A stretch of 34,752 nucleotides of DNA from a virus: IMG/VR virus record IMGVR_UViG_3300047553_000037, positions 1 through 34,752 of that record; one strand, 5' to 3'. Below, in pieces: positions 29,214-34,752 of the stretch. The position numbers and the translations under genes were made by a program. The notes under the pieces are model-generated. The model saw only the letters and a list, made by a program, of their open reading frames with translations, ran no database searches and had not been told where the DNA came from. Positions within the stretch are counted from its first letter, which is position 1. The number at the start of each line of letters is the position of its first letter.

Positions 29214-29929
29214 TTGGTTTCCTTTGGCTTTTTCTTCTTTGGATTCATAATTGTATCAACATGAACATCATTGACCCCTGGACCATCTTCCTTCTCAACT
29301 TCTTCCATATCAACATAAAGGCGTTCAGCCTTACCGCCGATTGAGTATCCAAGAATCTTTCCAGATTTAACTAATTCCCAAGCCCAAGGCTCCCAGATAA
29401 CACCAAGAAATACTGTGTTTGCTGGATAGGTGTGGTTCACATCAATACCGCTTAGGGTCTGGATAGGAACTGTTAATTCATAAGGGAACGCCATTACTTC
29501 GACCCATTCACCTGCGACTACATCGCGGTTATGTTGAAGTCTGATACGGCGGTCATTGCTCTTTACATAATCCCAGACGGCTCTCTGCAACTCATCTGAA
29601 TCTGTCCATTCACCATGAGCATCAATGCGGTCTGGAATGTACATAGCCCCAAGCGTGTAGCGCTTTTCGCCCTCCGCTTTTGATACTTCGTACTTGCCGA
29701 TGTTTTTAACTACTTCGACAATAAAAGCATCTGGAAATATCTTTGCGGCTATCTCTGGAGTTACCTCTTGGTAATCCATTGAGCCATCTACGAGAGCCTT
29801 AACCAATCGGTCAGTCGGCTCCCAATCTCCATGCCACTCCATCTCAAACTTGGCATCTGGGGCATCTAGCCCTAGACGGAAAAGCGTGAGCGGATTGCCT
29901 TGGAGGTCTACCTTTACGAAATAACGCAT
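29210..29929 (-). CDS. XkdF-like prohead protease
   Basis: 239 residues. The N-terminal third (GLDAPDAKFEMEWHGDWEPT) is variable. From about residue 92 the XkdF-like domain follows: GAMYIPDRIDAHGEWTDSDE, LQRAVWDYVKSNDRRIRLQH (H133), AGEWVEVMAFPYEL, then ANTVFLGVIWEPWAWELVKS and GKILGYSIGGKAERLYV (S196). H133 and S196 are candidates for the catalytic pair of this putative serine protease family. Such proteases process scaffold and capsid during maturation. It overlaps the polyvalent gene by 16 bases and the Tudor-like gene by four. Confidence 0.85.
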   Translation of the reverse strand: MRYFVKVDLQGNPLTLFRLGLDAPDAKFEMEWHGDWEPTDRLVKALVDGSMDYQEVTPEIAAKIFPDAFIVEVVKNIGKYEVSKAEGEKRYTLGAMYIPDRIDAHGEWTDSDELQRAVWDYVKSNDRRIRLQHNRDVVAGEWVEVMAFPYELTVPIQTLSGIDVNHTYPANTVFLGVIWEPWAWELVKSGKILGYSIGGKAERLYVDMEEVEKEDGPGVNDVHVDTIMNPKKKKPKETK

Positions 29930-32148
29930 ACGGCTACCCCTCTCTCTAGGTTCCAGGACATTTTACCAACTGGGGTTGATTTTATCAAGCCAGCCTGTCG
30001 TGCTGTCTCGTACTCCTGTACGACTAGCGTTCCCATGGTTAGGAGCGTAGCCATGTTGGTTGGGCGAGGGATTGACTTAGCAATATCTACCATCTGTGAC
30101 CAATAGCCTTGGCGGGATGTCTCGTTGGTTTCAACTCTGTACTGCTCATAGATTGGGTGAAGTTGTGATTCCTTTGCCTTGAATGAGCGAGGAGTGTGCA
30201 ACTGAACTTCGACTGTGATGCCATCCTTTGTAGCCTTAATATTGGCTCCATCGTAAGGGTCGCCTGTCTGCCAGAAATTCTTTGTACGCAACTTAAATCC
30301 AGCCGACTCAAGCGCCTTGATGGTTCGGTCTGCTCCAGCGGTGTACTCATCATCTGGCATTGTCATCGTGTAGCGAATTGCATCTGAAATGTTCTCAGCC
30401 GCTTTTTGATGGTCACCGCCAAAGTCTTTCTCTGCATCTAAATCAATTTTGCGAGCCAATGAATCTGTTGTTTTAACTCTGTACTGAAGCCCGATAAGTT
30501 GTCCACCTGACATCTTTGCAAGGTCTTGCATCAATCCAGTTACCTGTGGTTCAACTGAAAGAATTCTGTCGCGCAGTCGCTTTGCCGATTGAACTGCTCC
30601 CGCGGTTCTGTTTCCTTGTGGCTTTGTATCCTCAATAAGAGGTAGAGACTTGTCTGAAGCCCCAGCCCATGAGCCGTGAGCATTTTGGTCGTGCTGTCCT
30701 TCAAGATGCTTCCAAACAAATTTAGATTTCTTTGCAGGTGCATCAATAGCCTGACCTTCAAAGCCATTTGCTGTAGCCCATTCACGGGATATACCTAACG
30801 CTTCTTCTGCCGTCACCGACAATCTGTAAACAGGCAATGTCGTTCCAGGATTATCAAAAGCAAAACCAACTGAAGCGCCCCATGTGTGGTGACCATCAAT
30901 AACAAAGCCATCGCTTGAAATCAAAATTCTTTCATCTTGAGGTATTCCGCCATCTTCACGGAACTTGTTATAGATAGCACCAGAACGAGAAGATGAAATC
31001 TCTTTCTGAATAGGCTTTAACTTTAATGGGTCTGCTTCCTCAGCGGTTGAGGTAACTCCCTCAGACTTCTCAATTTCAGAGAGGAAGCGAGCGCGTTCTT
31101 TTCCAGGAATCTGTGGCATATCTTTACGAGCAATACCCATACCTTCATCACCAAAAAGAAGCGTTCCATCAACGCTCAACTCAGTAAGGTCTGGATGGTC
31201 TGTTCTCTTTGCCGCTCCCATAAGAAACGCAGAAACATTCTCAGCCTCAACATGAGGATGCTTTCCATCCAAAATATCTTGAGCAATATCGTCTGCCCAA
31301 CTGCCATGAGTTTTTTGGTCGTGCATACCTTGGTTATGTTTTGAAACTTCTTTCTCAGCCTGAGCGACCATGGACTCAGCCCAAGCGAATCCTGCATCTC
31401 CGCCCCACGCATCCCAAGCCACGCGACCTGGAGATGGGAAACCTTTTTCGCCTTGGCTAAATCCAAGTGCGTTCTTATCAACCTCATGGCGAGAGAAGAA
31501 AGATTTCATGCGCTTCAAAGTTGCAAGAGAGATTGATTCACCCGCCGCTAACTGGCTTGCTCTACCGCGACCAACTCCAGTAAATCCGCTACCAGCCTTA
31601 CCATCTGCAATCCAATCAAGCGCTCTACGAGCCGCCGCTCTAACTGCCTTCGGTGGCGTGTGACCATCCGCTTTCTTGAACTGGTGCATCTGGGCTAAGC
31701 GTTGTTCTGCCTCAGCCTTTGTGTTGTAAGTGCCAAATCGTCTCTTGCCTTCTTCATCGTAAACGGTGTACTTGCCGTTCTCGTTACGAATCATTTTGTG
31801 TAATTCTTCAGACTTCTCTAGGCGCATCTCATACCCAGTAGTAGTCAAAAATAGTTGGACATCTGCAACTGCTGACCCTGTTGATTTGATGACATCTTCA
31901 ATCATCTCGGCAGGAAGGGAACCAACAAGGGCTTTGAGATTGGCTTGCTTCATTGTGTCTACAAGGATTTCGAACTCATCCCAGACATCGTTCTGAGGCG
32001 CTTCTAGCCCACGGCGCAACATCTCATTGACGGCTAAGTGATGGACTTCTAGGACCTCTGGGGTCGCCTCTGATTTATGAAGGCGCTCATGCAAAGCGCG
32101 TAGTTTATCCGCGCTTAATTCAATTAGTTTTGGTGCAATCTCCGCCAT
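29914..32148 (-). CDS. polyvalent head-region protein with ParB-like and RelA/SpoT-like domains
   Basis: 744 residues in modules. 1-110: helical start common in actinobacterial-phage head proteins. 119-160: short repeat-like segment with FGTYNTKAEAEQRLAQMHQF. 161-262: PPKAVRAAARRALDWI to GRVAWDAWGGDAGFAWAESM, a known phage domain of unknown role. 271-287: HDQ box. 300-460: ParB/sulfiredoxin-like region with DGFVIDGHHTWGA. 480-495: HDQ box. 530-672: RelA/SpoT-like nucleotidyltransferase with YRVKTTDSLARKI, ISDAIRYTMTMP, DPYDGANIKATKDG and VEVQLHTPRSFKAK (E647, Q649 candidates). Such multidomain proteins may be packaged in the head and injected with DNA. This role is inferred. Confidence 0.8.
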   Translation of the reverse strand: MAEIAPKLIELSADKLRALHERLHKSEATPEVLEVHHLAVNEMLRRGLEAPQNDVWDEFEILVDTMKQANLKALVGSLPAEMIEDVIKSTGSAVADVQLFLTTTGYEMRLEKSEELHKMIRNENGKYTVYDEEGKRRFGTYNTKAEAEQRLAQMHQFKKADGHTPPKAVRAAARRALDWIADGKAGSGFTGVGRGRASQLAAGESISLATLKRMKSFFSRHEVDKNALGFSQGEKGFPSPGRVAWDAWGGDAGFAWAESMVAQAEKEVSKHNQGMHDQKTHGSWADDIAQDILDGKHPHVEAENVSAFLMGAAKRTDHPDLTELSVDGTLLFGDEGMGIARKDMPQIPGKERARFLSEIEKSEGVTSTAEEADPLKLKPIQKEISSSRSGAIYNKFREDGGIPQDERILISSDGFVIDGHHTWGASVGFAFDNPGTTLPVYRLSVTAEEALGISREWATANGFEGQAIDAPAKKSKFVWKHLEGQHDQNAHGSWAGASDKSLPLIEDTKPQGNRTAGAVQSAKRLRDRILSVEPQVTGLMQDLAKMSGGQLIGLQYRVKTTDSLARKIDLDAEKDFGGDHQKAAENISDAIRYTMTMPDDEYTAGADRTIKALESAGFKLRTKNFWQTGDPYDGANIKATKDGITVEVQLHTPRSFKAKESQLHPIYEQYRVETNETSRQGYWSQMVDIAKSIPRPTNMATLLTMGTLVVQEYETARQAGLIKSTPVGKMSWNLERGVAVCVIS
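30658..30711 (-). repeat. HDQ box copy 4
   Basis: Encodes KHLEGQHDQNAHGSWAGA between the ParB-like and RelA/SpoT-like parts. Confidence 0.8.
31288..31341 (-). repeat. HDQ box copy 3
   Basis: Encodes KHNQGMHDQKTHGSWADD between the PPKAVR domain and the ParB-like part. Confidence 0.8.
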
Positions 32149-32179
32149 GTGTACATAGTAGCGGATGGAATTACAACCG

Positions 32180-32326
32180 TTATTTAGTTTCCTGAACTGG
32201 AGTTAGTTTCATTCTGACCAACTCATCCAGAATGGCAATCTCTTGGTCATCTGGAGCGCCATCCAACTCTGAGGGCATAGTGGCATCAATACGCTCAATG
32301 CGCTTGAGTCTCTCTAGTCTGTCCAT
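32180..32326 (-). CDS. 48-aa hypothetical protein
   Basis: The ATG at 32326 follows the TAA of the large upstream gene by one base, and the frame ends at 32180-32182. The product (MDRLERLKRIERIDATMPSE, LDGAPDDQEIAILDELVRMK, LTPVQETK) is charged and helical, with no recognised family. Tight packing and the clean start/stop support it as a real gene rather than chance. Confidence 0.6.
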   Translation of the reverse strand: MDRLERLKRIERIDATMPSELDGAPDDQEIAILDELVRMKLTPVQETK

Positions 32327-32327
32327 G

Positions 32328-34752
32328 TTATGAGTTTACCGCACTTACTGGCTTTTCTCTAGCGGTTCCATCAAAGACCAAGCCATCGCCATCACGGTCA
32401 ATTGGACCTTCAAATAGGTTGCGACCTTCAGCGGTAAGAACCTTTGTGTAATAGAGATTCTGGTCTTGTAAAAGCCTTTGCCCCGCCCATGTATATTCAA
32501 CTTTTGTCTCACCTGTAACTGGAGATTCATAGTTATTGGATTCTTTGTCTTTGTATCCAATCATGGCAAAATCATTCGGCAATGGAAAATTGTTATCGCT
32601 AACGCTTTTAACTGAGTCATAGAAGATGCCATCTTCTGTTGATTTGTACCCGTTAGTAGCCCGTTCCATGAGAGCATCAAACTCAACTCTGGCTGGACTT
32701 CCAAATAAGAAATCTGTGCTGTTATTTGCTTCGTAGTAGAGATTTCTAATGCCGCCCTCAACATTCTTAGGATTCCAGTCAAAACCAGAACGCGCCCAAT
32801 GGCGAGCGCCATCCCACCCAGTCATAACAGTAATCCCACCGATACCACGCTGGGCATACCAATCTTCTTGGCGCTGAATAAATTCTTTGCCAAAACCAAG
32901 TCCCTTGTAATCATCATCCATCTTGAATATATGGTGGTCTACCATCCACACGCCCTCTTGCTTATAGAAATATCTTTCGAACTCTCCAGCAAAATTTCCG
33001 TCATCGTCTGTAATTGTTCCTTTTACGCTAATTACTGGTTGATTTCCATTTCCCACATCTTCAAAAGCGGCATCTACATAGGTAACCTCAGATTTAAGGG
33101 TAGTTACATAATCTCCGCTTGAACTGACTACTTCGTGTTCTGTGTTATAGACTTCCTCAAAATATGGAACAATTTCTCCAGTTAATTCTTGAACTTCTCC
33201 AAGTCCTGCTTCAGCGTTATATGCCGCTTGCAAATCATCCATGTTTTCTGAAATGTAATTACTAATCATTTCATCTTTGAGCGATTCGTAAATCGCGTTT
33301 TTCTCTTGTTCCGTTACCTCTTTTAGTTCGGATGCTGAAGCAACCCTCTCATTCCAAATTTCATCAATACCGTCTACAGCCGAGATAAATAATGAAGCAT
33401 CATTATTGACCATCATTTCTAATTGCTCAATATCTGCATCAGCATTTTTCATGCTATCTATAATTGCATCTAAATCCTCAAGGGCTGGTCCAAGGTTAGA
33501 CATCTCATCCATACGAGCAATTTCTTCAGCCGTATATCCATTAGCCCAACTGCCATGGGTACTTTGGTCATGCTGACCTTCAAGGTGTTTAATCGCTGGG
33601 ATTAGCCCAGCCTCAAAACGAATTACTTTGTAAGACTTCTCAAATGTTGCTGGGACTTCCCAGAACTCTTTAGGGAGCAATGCGACTTTCTGCTCAGCAA
33701 AGCCTTGATTGCGTGTGTTGTACCAAGAATTCTGCCCACGGGTTTCTGTGGTAAGCGCACCGCGAGCGGTTTCTGTAAACATCTGTGAATGGTGGACCCA
33801 TGCAGATTCTTCTCCGTCTTGACCAAAGCCTCGACCAGTAGCGGCGTGTCCAAAGAAATCGTGAACTGCTCGGAACTTGTCATTCTGCTCATCCTTGAAG
33901 AATGGGTGTGAGCCTGTAGAGGCTGTGCTTAATACTTTTAGAACTCCCTTACTTACATCTGCAAACATCTCTCTGGAAGTTTTATATGGGTCATCGGCTA
34001 CAAATTCAACCTTGATGCCCATGGTCTTAGTCATGTAATCGAACTGCGCCTCTACCTCTGTGGCTAGGGCTGTATAAGATTCAAATGCTTTTTCATCTTT
34101 GACGGGCAACTCATCGTAAGCATCTGCAATGCGAGCCGCTCTTGCTCGGTTCGCAACTGTCTTTTGATAATCAATAGAATCATCTTGTTTAATTCCCGCT
34201 TTGAAGGCGTACTCTTTCGCGCCATCTCTAGCCGCCTTAACTGAATCTGGACCGAAGCGACCTGAAGCCCACGACCCGTGAGTGGCTTGGTCGTGCTGTC
34301 CCTCTAGGTGCTTTTCAACTGAGTGATAACGACCTAGGCAGACATGACCTGACTCTAACGGTTCTTTTCTATCGCGTTCAGAATCTCCTCCGCGAAGGCT
34401 TGCTTCTCCTCGGGGGTCATCTGATTGACGGGGATTGGAACTTCCACCATCTTTGGATTTGTTTGTTCTGTCATCTTCCTCATCTTTCATGTAAATGTAT
34501 TCGTCTTTTTCAATGTCGTACACAGATTGTTGGTCGTTATCGAATCCAGCGCGAACTGCTTCACCTCTGGAGTCGTAGCGGCGAGAGACATCAAGGTACA
34601 CAGTTCCTTGGTCTTTTACAACCCAGATACCAAAATAGGCTCCGCGCTCGCTGAGTGCATCTGCGTTCTTCTCGATATAGTCCAAGAGAATCTCTCGGCT
34701 ACGGTCACGACTTGAGAAGAAATCTTTGTATTCAACTGTCTGTTCAGCCCCA
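32328..34752 (-). CDS. multidomain protein, 5' end beyond window: HDFFGH domain, GNAT-like domain, two HDQ boxes
   Basis: The frame is open to the right edge, so the true start is outside; a TTG at 34685 is not convincing because coding-like sequence (VEYKDFFSSRDRSREILL) continues upstream. Numbering from that TTG: 17-58 GIWVVKDQGTVYLDVSRRYD and SVYD, a segment common in actinobacterial-phage proteins; 125-142 HDQ box; 170-345 a domain with FRAVHDFFGHAATGRGF (H275, H280) and DGEESAWVHHSQMF, possibly metal-binding; 366-383 HDQ box; acidic helical stretch; 554-637 GNAT-like region with YKGLGFGKEF; end DRDGDGLVFDGTAREKP. Probably a head-associated or injected protein near the portal. Confidence 0.75.
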   Translation of the reverse strand, partial: GAEQTVEYKDFFSSRDRSREILLDYIEKNADALSERGAYFGIWVVKDQGTVYLDVSRRYDSRGEAVRAGFDNDQQSVYDIEKDEYIYMKDEEDDRTNKSKDGGSSNPRQSDDPRGEASLRGGDSERDRKEPLESGHVCLGRYHSVEKHLEGQHDQATHGSWASGRFGPDSVKAARDGAKEYAFKAGIKQDDSIDYQKTVANRARAARIADAYDELPVKDEKAFESYTALATEVEAQFDYMTKTMGIKVEFVADDPYKTSREMFADVSKGVLKVLSTASTGSHPFFKDEQNDKFRAVHDFFGHAATGRGFGQDGEESAWVHHSQMFTETARGALTTETRGQNSWYNTRNQGFAEQKVALLPKEFWEVPATFEKSYKVIRFEAGLIPAIKHLEGQHDQSTHGSWANGYTAEEIARMDEMSNLGPALEDLDAIIDSMKNADADIEQLEMMVNNDASLFISAVDGIDEIWNERVASASELKEVTEQEKNAIYESLKDEMISNYISENMDDLQAAYNAEAGLGEVQELTGEIVPYFEEVYNTEHEVVSSSGDYVTTLKSEVTYVDAAFEDVGNGNQPVISVKGTITDDDGNFAGEFERYFYKQEGVWMVDHHIFKMDDDYKGLGFGKEFIQRQEDWYAQRGIGGITVMTGWDGARHWARSGFDWNPKNVEGGIRNLYYEANNSTDFLFGSPARVEFDALMERATNGYKSTEDGIFYDSVKSVSDNNFPLPNDFAMIGYKDKESNNYESPVTGETKVEYTWAGQRLLQDQNLYYTKVLTAEGRNLFEGPIDRDGDGLVFDGTAREKPVSAVNS
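33537..33590 (-). repeat. HDQ box copy 2
   Basis: Encodes KHLEGQHDQSTHGSWANG between the HDFFGH domain and the helical/GNAT-like part. Confidence 0.8.
34260..34313 (-). repeat. HDQ box copy 1
   Basis: Encodes KHLEGQHDQATHGSWASG between the N-terminal part and the HDFFGH domain. Confidence 0.8.

Noticed and set aside
34683-34685. TTG as start of the large right-edge protein
   Set aside because: The frame remains open and protein-like to the window edge, so the gene is simply cut.
1-34752. Temperate-phage genes (integrase, repressor, attachment site) and tRNA genes
   Set aside because: None recognised on either strand; absence from this window does not prove absence from the genome.

Overview
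This window is part of the genome of a tailed bacteriophage. Every gene I can support is on the minus strand, so transcription runs from the right edge to the left edge. The genes are packed tightly, and many neighbours share ATGA or TAATG stop/start overlaps. The tape-measure protein, paired tail-assembly chaperone frames and tail-tube proteins, together with no visible sheath gene, indicate a long non-contractile tail (siphovirus). Several families are typical of actinobacterial phages: the MRE11-like phosphoesterase, the XkdF-like protease followed by a Tudor-like (HVA1) protein, the HDQ..HG.WA box and the DGDG..DGT tail. The base composition is moderate (26 of 60 G+C on one line counted by hand). 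A homologue of a small protein common in aquatic phages (MSHWAEIDENN) is also present. A freshwater or marine low-GC actinobacterial host is therefore plausible, but this is inference.

Layout in transcription order. (1) 34752-28288: head-region proteins. These are a 5'-truncated multidomain protein of at least 807 codons, a 48-aa ORF, a 744-aa polyvalent protein (ParB-like plus RelA/SpoT-like domains), an XkdF-like prohead protease and a Tudor-like protein. The Tudor-like protein appears to be extended by a -1 frameshift on an A9 run. (2) 28187-25360: scaffold-like protein with a possible nested start, decoration-like protein, major capsid protein and two small proteins, with hairpin terminators after the capsid gene and at the end of the block. 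(3) 25306-17823: an unusually placed receptor-binding/fibre cassette of eleven genes, many of them paralogous. (4) 17823-16217: four connector/neck genes. (5) 16235-13752: Com-like zinc finger, HTH-type protein, MRE11-like phosphoesterase, DUF6378-like protein, a 37-aa zinc protein and a KOW-like protein, closed by a strong terminator. (6) 13578-4274: two tandem tail-tube paralogues, frameshifted tail-assembly chaperones, the tape measure and tail-tip/baseplate proteins. (7) 4231-3145: lysis cassette (holin-like protein, CHAP endolysin, membrane-anchored coiled-coil protein). (8) 3091-1: early/DNA-metabolism genes: Gam-like nuclease inhibitor, ERF annealing protein, winged-helix protein, replication initiator, a conserved replication-linked protein and an HNH endonuclease cut by the left edge.

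Portal and large terminase are not seen and are expected beyond the right edge. No integrase, repressor, tRNA or CRISPR array was recognised. The most interesting signals are the probable programmed -1 frameshift at 28812-28818, whose extension carries the same HDQ box found in the two neighbouring polyvalent proteins, and the enzymatic domains of unknown role inside those proteins.
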